From assembly GCA_011947345.1 (NCBI GenBank), contig JAAVTG010000359.1, forward strand, positions 186,001 to 250,000: a stretch of DNA of 64,000 bases, in the 5' to 3' direction. Under the pieces are notes generated by a model, which searched no databases, was not told where the DNA came from, and was given only the letters and a program-made list of their open reading frames with translations. Source of the DNA: Phytophthora quininea. Its lineage: Eukaryota; Oomycota; Peronosporomycetes; Peronosporales; Peronosporaceae. The translations under genes and the position numbers were made by a program. This document shows, piece by piece, positions 9,681-21,471 of the stretch (positions within the stretch are counted from its first letter, which is position 1; each line of letters starts with the position of its first letter).

Positions 9681-10076
9681 GCGCAAGAGTTTCACTGTTG
9701 CATTTGTTCTAGCCGTGGTGCTGTGTGTGACGCCTTGCTGGGCCTCTCTAACTCTGACCTTTTGGGACGGCCAGAACTTCACCGACAAAGGTGGGAATTC
9801 CACCGCCTGCTGTTGCCGCAGTACTGCTACAACGACAACGTTGGCAAGCTGAGTTCGATCAGGTGGGCAGATATGCCGAAGACTGGGACCTTCAACGGCA
9901 AGTCCAAGCTTGCCTTCTACACCAACCACGACTGCAAAGGGATCATGCGCTCCTGGTTCGTCGCGGACAACCAATTCCCGACCAACTTGGCCTCGGACGG
10001 CATCAACAACAACATCAAGTCCTTCATGCTGATGCAGACCAGCGACCAGACCAGCATCCCCGTCCACGACGCCTAA
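9676..10076 (+). CDS. Small secreted protein, beta/gamma-crystallin-like
   Basis: The ATG is at 9676-9678. Residues 1-23 (MPRKSFTVAFVLAVVLCVTP) form a strong signal peptide. The mature part starts LTFWDGQNFTDKG, then after a one-base break at the GGG at 9793-9795 continues with Tyr-Cys-Tyr-Asn-Asp-Asn, Ile-Arg-Trp, FNGKSKLAFYT and IKSFML to a TAA at 10074-10076. The spacing of aromatic, Gly and Ser-Phe residues resembles Greek-key beta/gamma-crystallin motifs found in many small secreted oomycete proteins. The total is about 132 residues if the break is a lost G. A role at the cell surface or host interface is inferred from secretion only. Confidence 0.55.
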
Positions 10077-10198
10077 GTCAATGTCGTGGTCGTCTTCTGC
10101 GTTGCTTCCCACCAATTTACCGTCAATGAACCTTTTTTCGTGAAGAGGTGCGTCTTAGATCAAAGAGTCCCCCAAACTCCAACAGATCCTTCAGCAAA

Positions 10199-11499
10199 AT
10201 GACGGGGTCCTTGATGACGATGCCCATGCTCATCGTGAATATGGGCGCCGAGATGATCTACGTACTGGACCAGCGACTGAAGGCCCAAAGCATTCCACGC
10301 GACAAGAGCTCGAAAGGTTTGACAGCTCATGAATCTTGGAGGAAGATCTCTTGGTGATCGATTGGTGCTTGTGTAGTGCTTGAGGACATTGTCAAGACCA
10401 TGCACAACGAGACCTTCATGGAGGAGCTCTTCAAGCCGCACCGCATGTACTCGAACGTGTCGACGCGTCAGATCTTTGATCGGTTGGCGCACTCGTCCAT
10501 CATGCGTCTCAACGCCAACAGCATGGACAAGGTATCGATCGTCTCAATATTTGTTTGTTAGCGAGTACTGAGCGCTTTTGTTTCTGCCAGCTCTACGATC
10601 TCATGCGCATGGGGTTCAAGTACCAAGTGTTGTCGTGCGCTTCGGCTGACGAACTGCTCCAAGTGACTATGAACCACCTCTCCAACACCAAGAACCTGGT
10701 GGACTCAGCTGACGTGAAGCGCCAAGTGGACGAGACGATCCTCCTCACCTCGCAGAACTTCGGGTCCATGAGTCCCGCCGACTTTTACATGCTCAAGCAA
10801 TACCTCTGTCGTTTCTTCCAGGACACTCGCATCAAAGTGTCGCTCTTCCTTCAGAACGGCATTCAGGGCATGGATGGCACACTTGCGATCCACTACGAAG
10901 GCTTCACGGCCACCGGCGGCAAGATACCTGGCACCGTCCGCTACTTCGACGCCTCCGGACGTGTCGAGGAGGAAGATACTTTCACCATTGCGAGTGCTGA
11001 AGGGTCCGTTGAAGCTCCTGAAGGTCCTGTGCTCGAACGCAACCAACTCAACGGACACTTGGGCTTCAACATGTACGAAGCCGACTCCAAAGACGGCACG
11101 GGAGGCTTCACACGCTCCACTCGCCAGCTTTTCGCCGACACGAAACAACGGAACGCTCCAAGTGCCAAAGGCATCGAGTCCCGTAAGTCGCAAAAGACTT
11201 TCAAAGCCACAGCGGCTGACGGCCTCAACCTTCTTGCTGATCTCGTGGGCAAGTCTTCGTCTGCGAAAGACGTCGATGGAGACAACAAACTGCGCATCAA
11301 TTTGTTCCCGGACGACCCGACCAAAGCGGGCGCAGGCGACGACGAGGACGACAAAGAGGTGCCGACGATCTGGATCGATGCTGCGAGTGACCGGAAAATC
11401 TCCACGGACGCGATCATACGCGACTTCGACGACGACGGAGCCAAGCAAGAGAGCAAAGGTGGCGACGACTTACTTGACCTCATGGACTCGACGGTCTAA
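10199..11499 (+). CDS. OSCP1: OSCP1 homologue (organic solute carrier partner 1)
   Basis: Three exons: 10199-10316, 10377-10531 and 10591-11499. The introns are 60 and 59 nt with GT-AG ends and join in frame. The protein opens with Leu-Ile-Val-Asn-Met-Gly-Ala-Glu-Met-Ile-Tyr-Val-Leu-Asp-Gln-Arg-Leu, the hallmark N-terminus of OSCP1. It continues with FMEELFKPHRMYS, IMRLNANSMDKLYDLM, MGFKYQVLSC and RFFQDTRIKVSLFLQ, all collinear with animal OSCP1. It ends with the conserved GGDDLLDLMDS. The protein has about 393 residues, the family's usual length. OSCP1 is a cytosolic protein linked to cilia and solute carriers; in an oomycete a flagellar (zoospore) role is plausible but inferred. It is convergent with the next gene, with 139 bp between stops. 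Confidence 0.92.
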
Positions 11500-11638
11500 A
11501 CCACTACAGAGGACACAAAGCGAGAAAGCAAGACCCTGTTGCGATTAGTTTTGCTAGCATTCGCTCGTCTATCATCAGGATATCACCCTCAACACAAATC
11601 CCTCTTTTCACACACTAAACATCACGAAGTGACCCACG

Positions 11639-14600
11639 TCAAGATAACCGCGTCGTCTGCAGACATTTCATACACTTGTACGCTCTAGCGCCCGCTGGAA
11701 GACTCAGCAGCGTGTTGCAGTTCTTGCAGCGCATCATCTCTTGAGCTGCACATGACAAACTGTTAGTTAAAGTCAATGGAACAACACGACTATTTTCTCT
11801 GTGAACGTACTCGTTGTTGTAGACAGCTTGGACACTCCATGGCAAGACGGACACTTGACAGCGGACGCACCATTCTTGACGATCAGGTGCTTGCCGCAAT
11901 GGCCACAGCTCACCACCTTCGTGTCCCGCACATCGATCCCTGACATTGATGGGTCCTTCCTTTGGTAGACTGGCACCCGACTCCGCCGAATGCTGAGACG
12001 ACATTGACGACCGTTTCTTGTCGGTCGAGAAAGCTGGCATAACCGACTGGCTGGTCTTCTTCGCCGCTGCAAGCTGCAAGCAGTGCGGACACACAATCTC
12101 TGACGGGCTCAGGCCAGAAGGCAATTCCAGCGACTTACTGCAGTTCACGCAGACAAAGTCACGAGATTCATCGGCGGAACCGTGGCGTGGGGTGCCACCT
12201 GTGCCACTGGAGAAGCTGCCGTTCGTCTCGCCATTATGTTCCACGACAGACGGAAGCGCGTCAACTGATGTGGAAGAGCTATCAGACGCAACAGCAATGG
12301 CCTTTTGGCAATACGGACACGGCACGACGCAGAGATTAGCTCGGGCAGGAGCGTGAACGACTTGCCGGCAGTGGAAACACCGCGTCGCGCAGGTTGACTG
12401 GTCGCCATCGCTCGAGGAGCGGTTAGCAGGTACCATCAACATGGTCCCTCCCTGCTTCATGCTCTCTAGCGCGTCTTCCTCTCCTAGCAGCATCAGCATA
12501 CTCAGTGCATATTTGCGCCAGCGTCGCCACTTGCCATCAGTGGCAAACGTCACGATCGTTGCTACAAGCTTGTCGTAGTCTACATGCTCGTACAAGGAGG
12601 CGCGCAACTTGGCAGAGGAGCAGAATCGTCGCAGCAAGACGAACAACACTGACACATCCAGGTCATCGCTGAAAGACTCCACATTGAACAATGCGTGGAG
12701 CATGCCAGCCACAAGCCATGAGCTGCGAGCCGGCTCTTCTTCGGGTTCGTTTTCATCTTTCCCCTTCTTCGCTGGAACCACCAGGACGGCGATTTCTAGG
12801 AGAGCCACTACGCATTCCATCGAGTATGAGCTCGCCTTTAGGGAACGGAACACTTGATCCTTCAGCAGGCGCTCAAACTCCTTCTGGCCATCGTCACCTA
12901 ATACGGTCATGGCGCTATCACTGTTGAAGAGGATCTTCAGTCCTTCGCATGAAGCGAGGAAGAGGTCGGACGACTCATGGCCGTCCACAAAGTTGGACAA
13001 ATTCTTCGAGTAGACACTCATCGCACGGTTGAAAAAGACCTCCTTAGTCTCGGACGATAGCGGAGAGTCTTCGACAGATACAAGAGTGGCCTCCAAGAAC
13101 GGAAGTCCGGAGGCAAAGATCAAGCAGAACTTGGTCTTTAGCTCTGGGGTGGCGAGCTCTTCGCTCGAGGAGAAAATGGATGGGAACCACGCCATCAGTC
13201 CAATGATCTGCTCGACAAGAGGGGTCGCTAAGAACACTTGCTCTCGGTACGCGCCTCCACGGGCTAGCAAGAACACTAGAAGGCAGAGTTCGCACGCCAT
13301 CACCATGTGGTCGTAGCGGCCATCAACATTCTCCCCTAGCAATTTCTCTGTCAGCAATTCGTCATCGTCGCTAGGCTCGCCGCACAGAACTCGAAAGGCA
13401 TCCGATAAGCTCGAAAGAAAGCCGTCCATCTCCATCAGAGCCGCCTTACCAGCCTGGCCGCAAGCAACAACCGCATTGAATGTTTCAAGCATCTCAGCCA
13501 CGTGCTCCACTCCCCACTCGTTTCCTCGTCGTGTTTCATCACCGCTTCGAGCATAATCTCAACGCCATTGCAGGCAACCAGACGGGGATGTCGTTTACGC
13601 AAAGTTGCTTCAAAAGTCGACGTGTAGCAGTGACCACCTCAGCGGACGGTTCTTCGCTCTTTTTCTGCTCGTTTAGCACGAGCGAGAGCTTCTCGATGGC
13701 GTTTTGCTTTACAAGCATGGAGTGGAAGGCACTGGAAGGGGCCAGCACGACGAGGAAACGCGTAATGACAAGCACGAATTGTTGTCTGAGCTTCTCGTCT
13801 TCGGGCTCCTTCTCTGACTCCGCTCCCTTGCCTTTTCTTCAACTAACTCCAGCAAGTACGCCGTGACCTCCTCGATAATCTCCACGCAGTCACTTGGCAA
13901 AGCATCAACATCTGTCACCTCTAGAAGTCCCTGCAACAATTCGCAGCGCTTCAAAAGTCCAACAGGGTTGGACTTCAAGTCGACGTCTAACAGTTGCTGC
14001 CCCAGCTCAAGCAAGAAGGCTGTCTCTCGTTGGACTGAAGGAGCTTGCAGTTGTTCGTAAAACTTCTTCAGAATTGTTGGGTCCGTAACACCGTCGTGAA
14101 GGATCCTCACAGCGTTCTCTTGGTGACGTTCCGTGCCCTTCTGCATCCAATACACCAGTGAGACCGCTCCATCCACTGCAATCTTCTCCATCTGCTCCAC
14201 ATCCAGCTTCTGCCCATTCTTTAGGAGCAGAGTCAAAGCAAGGACGCCGACGACAGACGTACGAGGGTCAAAGTCCACGAAAAAGCCAATTAGCATCGAC
14301 ACCAACGAGCTCTTCTCTTCAGCCGACAGGCCTGCTTCCTCATCATCCAAGATTTCAGGGTGAGAGAACACAATGTCAATAAGTTTACGGGCTGCAGTGA
14401 CCTGAACGGAGTGTCGCTTTGCCACCACCACAACACGGAACACCAGTCGCACGTTCGCTGTCTCAATTAGGTCAAGCCACAGCGGACAGGTAGCGAAGTC
14501 CGACTCCACGAGGTTTAGTACAATTTCCTCCGCTGTCTCAGCCACCTCCTCTTCAGAGGAGAGGATATTGCCCAAGATTGTGCGAGGCAGCACAGTGCGG

Positions 14601-17600
14601 TGGTCGTACAGAGTCTTACGGAACTCCAACGGGTCGCTAGACAAATGGATGAGGATACGTCCAATGTCTTGAGCAATCAGCTGCCGTGCAGGCGACGCCG
14701 ATTCATACTCGCGAGTAGTGTTCCCATACGCTGTCACCAACGCATTCAATGCATCTCCTGCCTCCAAGATAAGAAGTCGAATACGCCGTGAACGCGCTAG
14801 CAGGTCCAGAAGTTCCAATGCGCGAGTCACGACGTACTCGTGGCTGTTAACACTGCTGTTTTCGTCTTCCTTCTTTTCTCTTCTTCAACGACTCTATCAC
14901 TGTGCTCGCGAAGAAGCTGAAGAAGAGAAATGTGCACACCAGCGCTGATAATCAGGTTAACAACAGCGTCATTGGCCATTGCAACACCTTGTTCTTCTTC
15001 TTGCTCGATGTCCTGTGGATCCTTGATCAACTCTTTTAATACAGCAATCGAATCGTCGAATACTGAGTTATCACTGTCGCCTTTCGCTGTCCCACTAGAC
15101 TGCTCAATGCCATTCATCAAAGCTTGCAAGAATTTCAGTCCCGTGGCGGTCGATTCAACCGCATACAGCGCTACGAAAGAGTCTTTCCAAGTGGCGTGCG
15201 CAATCAGCAGACGGATGATACGAATCCCCATCACAAGTCGGCTCGGCTGTGACACAATAAACTCGGTAACGACAGTGACGAGGTTTGTCACTTGGTCTTC
15301 GCCCATAGAAGCAATACGCGATGAAGCCATCTTCAACACCAAGTAGAGCAGTTGGAGGAGAGCTTTGTTCAGCTGCATCTCCACAGCACTGAGCTCGTCA
15401 GCAGGCACGTCCATCCATCGACGCAATCCCATCCAAAACGCGCGCAGCATTTCCTGGTCGAGCATCCGCGCAACAAACTCAGCGCCACCTCCTACCGCAC
15501 AACTGAGGCATTTAATAGCGTTGCTTCGCAACTCGCTATCCCCGACGAACAGGCAATCGTCATCAGTACTGGGAAGTAGGCTAGTCCCACCACACGATCC
15601 TGCAAGTTCTTTATCATCTCGCCAAGTTCTGGGGTCGGGGGTTCCTCTAGTGGGTCTAACACGGCTGCAATGGACTTGACGCCGCTGAGCCGACCCAACA
15701 CGTCAAGACTACCAGCTTTCAGAACTTCATCTCGTCCAGATGCCATTAGGAAAAGCGTATCAAGAACGCTAACAGAAAATGGGCGCTTGTTGTCCACCAA
15801 TGCTCGGAAATAACGAAGCGCCGACAAGCGGTTTTCATCTGGCGGTGTTTGCAGCAGACGGTGGAAGAAATCGGACACGTTCCGGTTGTAGAGTTCATCG
15901 AAGATGCTGGGGTTGAATTCGCACAGATTCATCAATGTCTGGGCACACAGAGGGATCAAACGTTCCTTGCGCGACAACAAAAATGCCGACAGCGTAGGTA
16001 CGCAATTGCGCGAACAAATGTAGTCCACGTACACCGCAGACTCAGCGCTGAAACTCATGGTGATGCCGAGCAGGTTCTTTTGGAACGTAATTTCGCCAAC
16101 GAGCTGCTTTTCGCCCACCACACAAGCATTCAGTTTTTTAGGACGAGATCAAAGACCTCCAACTCATAAATGACTTTCAGCACTTGTTCGTGCGCATCTT
16201 CAGTAGCAGTATCGCCGGGGATTGTGTCGTTCAAAGACTGCTTCGGCATCGTGGAGCAGAGTCCACACAAGATCTCAGAAGCGACAGTGTAGTCTTCGTC
16301 GCTGTCTAGCATCCACATGATTTCCTTGATAAACTCCTGCTCCTTGGCCATAATGGTAATCAGTGACGGTTCCTTTGAAACTTGAATCAAAACTTGCGAT
16401 GCCAAGATGCGGTTGACCCGGTCTCCCTTTTGCAATACTGTAACGAATGAGTGGATGCTCTCGGGAGGGATCTGTTGTACGCCGCGCTGGACCTGTGACG
16501 CACCATTGTCCGCGAAGTGAATGCATTCACAGATAGTGCTCAGGATGGCCTCAATGGCCACTTCATGCGACTCCTCCCGGGTCTCAATGTCGTCTCTTTC
16601 GATGGCACTGCTCGTGCGTAGCTCCATGAAGTCTCCTAACAGATTGCACAATTGTGCGATACCTTGTTCTGCGTCAACTCGGTGATGTTTTCAGCGTTCT
16701 TCTGCACGAAACGCTTTAGACATCGAGCCGCCTCGACACGCATTTCAAGAGACGACGGAGAATCTGCAGACAGCAATTCCAGTAGTCGAGAGCCTCCGCC
16801 TGCTACACGCAATGCATTCTGACAAGCAGTTGACTGGCAGATATGATACACAAGTCGAAGTGCCATTCGCTCGACCTCCGGACGCGCAGAGCGTCCCAAC
16901 TGCTGCTCCATGACGCGATTTCCCATAACTTTGACGAGTTGTGCGCAGGCCCCCGACTGAGCAAAAGCCTCGCCAGCCGACAGCTCGTTACCGGCACTGT
17001 TTTCCAGCTCAATGAGGTTCGCGAGCATCTCCAACGCAGCCTGCTGCAGCGGCTCAACGTCAGTGTTGAGCAGTTGGCAAAAGACGCCACTCCGCCAGCA
17101 GCTTCAATATCATTCAGCTGCGCAACGCGGTGCAATCCCATATTCTGCTGAGTCTCTTCGCGACCAGCAGCCAGAGTCATCGCAAGCTGCATAATCTGCT
17201 CCACCTTGTCGTCCACCACAGCAGAAGGGTCATCAAGCAAATGCCGCAGCCCCACAATGCTGTAAAAGTCTCCAGCTTGCACATTCCGGAAGCAACGAGT
17301 GCACACAGGCTGCTTGTTCTCGTACGTGGGCGCCTCGATCGGGAGATTCACCTTGTTAGTCGTGCATTCCGCGCAGTACACATTTCCGCACAGACGGCAG
17401 TGGTGCCGACGGCGGAAGGTGGTAAACCTCAAGCCACATTGCCTACAAGAGGGCGACTCGTCATCCTTGACGAAGAGCGGTGCGAAGTACCGTCGCAGCA
17501 CCATCTGAACGTCTCCCGTGTTGAAGCTGCTGCCGCGAAGGTCCGAGGCGGAGGGCTTGGACAGTCCCAATGCGTGCGCCAGATTTCCCTTGCTCTTGGT

Positions 17601-18446
17601 CAGTTCCTCCTGAGTGTCTCCTGAAGGGGGCAGCTGCTGCTGGCTGCTCGCCTGTCTTGCTGGACTCGTTCGTGCTGAGCTCCATGACCTCTTCCAGCTC
17701 CGTGTCCTTCTTGTCTCGGCTGAACTGGTCCAGCAGCTCTGCATTGGAGCGCACCGACAGATCCCCGATTGGGCCGTGAACCACTCCTCGGCGTCCGGTG
17801 GCAGCGCCGTCGCGTTGGTCTGCATCACTCCCGAGTCCCCCAAGTTGTGCTCGTCCCGGTACTTCTCCAGCAGCGTTGCTGTGTTCATGCGGATCGTCTG
17901 ATCGTCGGGGTCCAGCGCTGCAGCCGAGCTGGAGGCTGACACGGCGCTGCTCTTGCCCGTGCGGTTGAAGCCGTTGCTCTGTGCGTCCGAGCGGGACCCG
18001 GAGCTGCCCATGGGCCCGCGGGAGTTGTCGTAAGTGGGCGAGCGGCCTCTGGTCGACACGCCGACGGGCTCTGGGGTCCCGCGAGCCGATGGCGCCCGGG
18101 ACAGCACCGACTGTCCCCTCGTGCGTCTGCGGGCCGCCGCCACGCGCGGGTCCATCCACGTGGTGGTGCGCGAGTTGTGGTCGACAAAGTAGACGCGTCC
18201 TTGGCCGTCGATGAGCTCTTCCCAGCCGGGCGGCAGTGGGTCGCCCGTGGGGAGGTGCCAGGACGTCTCCCGCGTGGCATGGTTCACGTAGAAGTAGCGC
18301 CCTTGCGCGTCCTGCACACGCTGCCACGAGCCCTCGCGGCTGCTCGCCTCCATCGCCACCACGCGGTTTTCGCTACTGACGAGATCGGAAGCTATGGGAT
18401 CGAAATTAGCCTTGGATAAAGTATAGCCCCATACAAAAACTTGCAT
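11639..18446 (-). CDS. Very long WW-FYVE-armadillo-zinc-ribbon protein
   Basis: One gene of roughly 2200 residues read over several frame segments. The N-terminus has two WW domains (about 18180-18350; [18 protein letters not shown] and [20 protein letters not shown]). A FYVE-type zinc finger with [14 protein letters not shown] (about 17290-17470) follows; it binds phosphoinositides in the family. Then come about 1400 residues of Leu-rich helical repeats resembling ARM/HEAT. The C-terminus has four Cys-x2-Cys ribbons of LSD1-finger type (for example [17 protein letters not shown], about 11870-11915). A 65-nt intron lies at 11746-11810. Frame breaks include 17079-17082, about 16655, about 15500-16130 and about 13520-13710, several of them one missing base, one near 11945 in the other direction, and a compensating pair near 17600-17750. 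The start is 18446, or the internal ATG at 18356. An endosomal scaffold role is inferred. Confidence 0.75.
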
Positions 18447-18711
18447 GCTGTCCGCACAAGCGGACGAATGGGTGGAAAACGGGGCGGCCTATCCGAGGAT
18501 GGACTTCCCCATGTCGTGTTCGTGTTGCAGCCGCATGTGCACGTTTGGTGGAGCTACGTTTGTCTGGTGGAGCGATAGCCTTGCAAGCAGGTTGATTCTC
18601 GCTGGGTTTCGTGCGGAAACAACCCGCGTCCGAAGCGATTGTATCGACGACTGCAGTGGTCGTTGGGTGGATGGCCGCGTATTACATACTTCTCCGCCAG
18701 CTCGTTCATCG

Positions 18712-19745
18712 TTACCTGACTCGAGAGAGCACCTGCAGCACACTGGGCTGCCGCACGCGCTTGAGGTTCTCGCCGACGCCAAACTCAAACTGGAAGTCTG
18801 TCAGCGGTAGCTCCCTCGCCAGCTGCCACTTGTCGGAGCAGTCGCTGTTCAACTGCTGCAACGTGGTCTCGACGAAGCTTGGCCGTGAGCACCGCTCGGG
18901 CACGATGAACGCAATCACACTGGCCTGCCACTCGTACGCTGCATGCCGGAAGAAGTCGTGCACGAGGTCGCCGCCGTCGCCGCATCTCGCGCCGAACGGC
19001 GGGTTGCCGATCGCCACCACGATTTGATCCGCTGAGACCAACCTCTTCGACTGTAAAAATCGCCCAGGCAGACTTGCCCATCTGCGCTTGACCTGGCACC
19101 TTCCTCTCGGACCTTCTCCGATGCAATACGCTGCACGCGTTCGTCGATTTCATAGCCAACTACACGGCGAGCTCCAGCTCGTAATAATGCAGTCAAAAAC
19201 CGACCGTCGCCGCAGCTCGGCTCGAGCCACACCACCTCCTGCTGGTTTGTTTGCTGCAAGAACTCCATCACTCGCTTCAGCACGTCGTCTACTAGAGGCG
19301 ACGTGGTGAAATATTGCTGCAGATCCCTCGCGCGTTTGCTCTCGGCTCGAGCAGCCGCCTGCTTGTGCTTGGCAGCAGCGTACAGTCCGTCATCCAGGAA
19401 CTCGCTCTGATGCTGCTTCGGTAGTCGCGCGAAGGCGTCGTTCAGCCACTTTTCGCACTCCCGCACCGTCTTCACGTACTCAAGCCGCCAGCCTTTGGCC
19501 GTATCGCCTCGGACCCAATTGGCGGCCGTCAGTCGACGCAGTCGTCGCGTCGGGATCCGCTGGCGGTAGTTGGCGAGCTCAGTGCGATGCAGCAGGCGGT
19601 CCCAGCACTGGAAGTCCACGAGTGCGCGCTCCAGAATGTGAGGCTGCTTCGACGCTTCGCGGCCGCCAACTTGCGGTGCGTCCGCGGCCAGCAGGAAGCG
19701 GCTGCGGTCGACGCTGAAGCCGCACAGTTCCAGCCACTGGTCCAT
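18712..19745 (-). CDS. SAM-dependent methyltransferase with NPPF motif
   Basis: The ATG is at 19743-19745 (complement). After about 160 residues of N-terminal extension, motif I appears as VVWLEPSCGDGRFLTALL (about 19195-19250), followed by VVGYEIDERV. The frame breaks at a run of A at 19055-19059 (T on the coding strand). In the restored reading the catalytic IGNPPFGAR (about 19000-19015) follows. Asn-Pro-Pro-Phe/Tyr is the active-site motif of N6-adenine and related N-methyltransferases acting on DNA, RNA or protein Gln. The stop is at 18712-18714. The length is about 345 residues. Substrate cannot be told from the sequence. Phytophthora DNA is known to carry N6-methyladenine, so an adenine target is attractive but unproven. 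It is divergent from the MATE gene with 240 bp between starts. Confidence 0.68.
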
Positions 19746-19985
19746 TGCTACAACTAGCCGAGCGCCGCCTGCTTCGCAGCCGGAGGTCAATGTTAGGTCT
19801 CGCTCCGTTCCGCTCGCACTGCTCGCTTCACTAGTCCTACATGCCGCCTTCGCTGGCAGCTCGACCTACCCGTTCTGCTCACCGTGCTGCGCCAATGACT
19901 CTGGTGCCGCGCGATTGGTCAAAAATGGCCCTCTTGAGCGGTTTCATACCTTCAACATGGCCAAAATGCCGTCCCCCAGTCGACC

Positions 19986-21471
19986 ATGGTCTCTGCGCGC
20001 ACGGAGCTGCGTCGGCTGCTGGAGCTGGCGCTTCCCGGCGCCTTGTCCACCTACTGCTTCTTCGCCATCTCCGTCACCGAGCTGGGCGTCGTGGGCCACT
20101 TGGGCGTGGACGAACTGGCCGCCGTGGCCTACGCGCAAATGTGCCTGGATCTGTCGATGCTCGTCTGCATGCAGGGCCTGAACGCCGGCATGAACGCACT
20201 GTGCTCGCAAGCGTTCGGCGCCAAGAACTTCCACTTACTGGGTGAGTACGCGCTGCTCACGAGTCTGCTGCTCACGGTGGCCTGTGTGCCGCTCGCCCTG
20301 CTGTGGTGGAATTTGGGCGGCCTCTTGCTTTGGGCGGGCGTCGCGGACCGCGTGGCGGCGCTCGCGGGCGTCTACTGCCGCTTGTCGCTGCTGTGGCTCT
20401 GGCCGCGCAGCATGTTCCAAGTGCTTTCGTGCTTCTACCAGGCGCAGCAGATTGTGCAACCCACGGCGGTCTTCAACGTGCTGGCAGTGCTGCTCAACGG
20501 CTTCTGCGTGGTCGGACTCACCCACGGGCGGTTCGGGTTGCCGGAGCTTGGCTTTGTCGGATGTCCGCTGGGCACTGCCATAGCGATATCGATGCGACTA
20601 CTGGGCTACGTGGTGTACATGAACGTCTACCGCAAGTGCCATCGGCGCTGTGCCTGGCGCTGCGACGGCAGCTTCCTCGATCCCAGCATCATGCGCAACC
20701 TCTTGGCGGTGGGGCTGCCGCTCGCGGGCGGCACGCTCTTTGAGAACGCGCAGTTCATCACGATGACGCTCTTCGCCGCCTCGATCGGGGAAATCCAGCT
20801 CGGCACGCACAACGCCATGATGGAGCTCTTCTTCTTCGTCACGAGTCCGCTGTACGCGGTGGTCACCGCCGCCGTCACGCGTATGGGGACGCATCTTGGA
20901 GCCGGCAAGCCGTCGCAGGCGCTTCTCGCGGCACAGGTCTGCGGGTTCTGCATCGCGATACTCACGATCGTGAACGGCATCGCTGTGGTGAGTGCGCGGG
21001 ACCAGCTAGGCAAACTTTTCTCGGACGACCCCAAAGTCGTCGCCACCTTCAGCCAGATCTGCGGGCTCGCAGCGCTGGCCTATTTCATCCTGGCCTTCTT
21101 CTACTACTCATTCGTGAGCTGTTTTGTCACTATTTGCTTTTGCATTATTTGCTAACGCGCTACGATTGTTTTTATGGCAGGCGGTGCTGAAGGCTCAGGC
21201 ACGGCCGATGCCGATCATGGCCGGATTCGCAGTTGGTGCCTGGCTCGTGGGCGTGCCTGCGGCGTACGTGCTGGGCGTGCAGACGCAGACCAACCTGCTC
21301 GGTGTCTGGCACGGGATGATCTGCGGCTACGCGGTGACTTCGGCCATCGGCTTCGCGGTGGCATTCGGCCGGCCCAACTGGCAGCGCGAGGCCGACCGCG
21401 CCGTCGCGCGTTCGCATCTCAAAGAGAAGGAGCTGGCGTCGCCGCGCGAGTCGGACGTGCTGCTCGCGTAG
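19986..21471 (+). CDS. MATE-family efflux transporter
   Basis: Two exons, 19986-21113 and 21181-21471, joined over a 67-nt GT-AG intron in phase 0, give 472 residues with about twelve hydrophobic segments. The N-terminal helices contain Ala-Leu-Pro-Gly-Ala and GVVGHLGVDELAAVAYAQM, then LNAGMNALCSQAFGA, the classic MATE signature for Na+- or H+-coupled drug and toxin extrusion. The second half repeats the pattern with VGLPLAGGTLFENAQF and THLGAGKPSQAL. The length matches the family. The first in-frame ATG that precedes the hydrophobic core is used as the start. No frame errors are seen, unlike many neighbours. Confidence 0.92.

Noticed and set aside
9381..10115. 244-codon minus-strand frame as a full gene
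   Set aside because: Its upstream half is the antisense of the secreted crystallin-like gene with its characteristic codon pattern; only the part below about 9680 might be independent.
16630..16680. 27-nt GT-AG intron in the giant WW-FYVE gene
   Set aside because: Removal would not restore the frame, and 27 nt is too short for a spliceosomal intron of this genome. A single missing base explains the frame change better.
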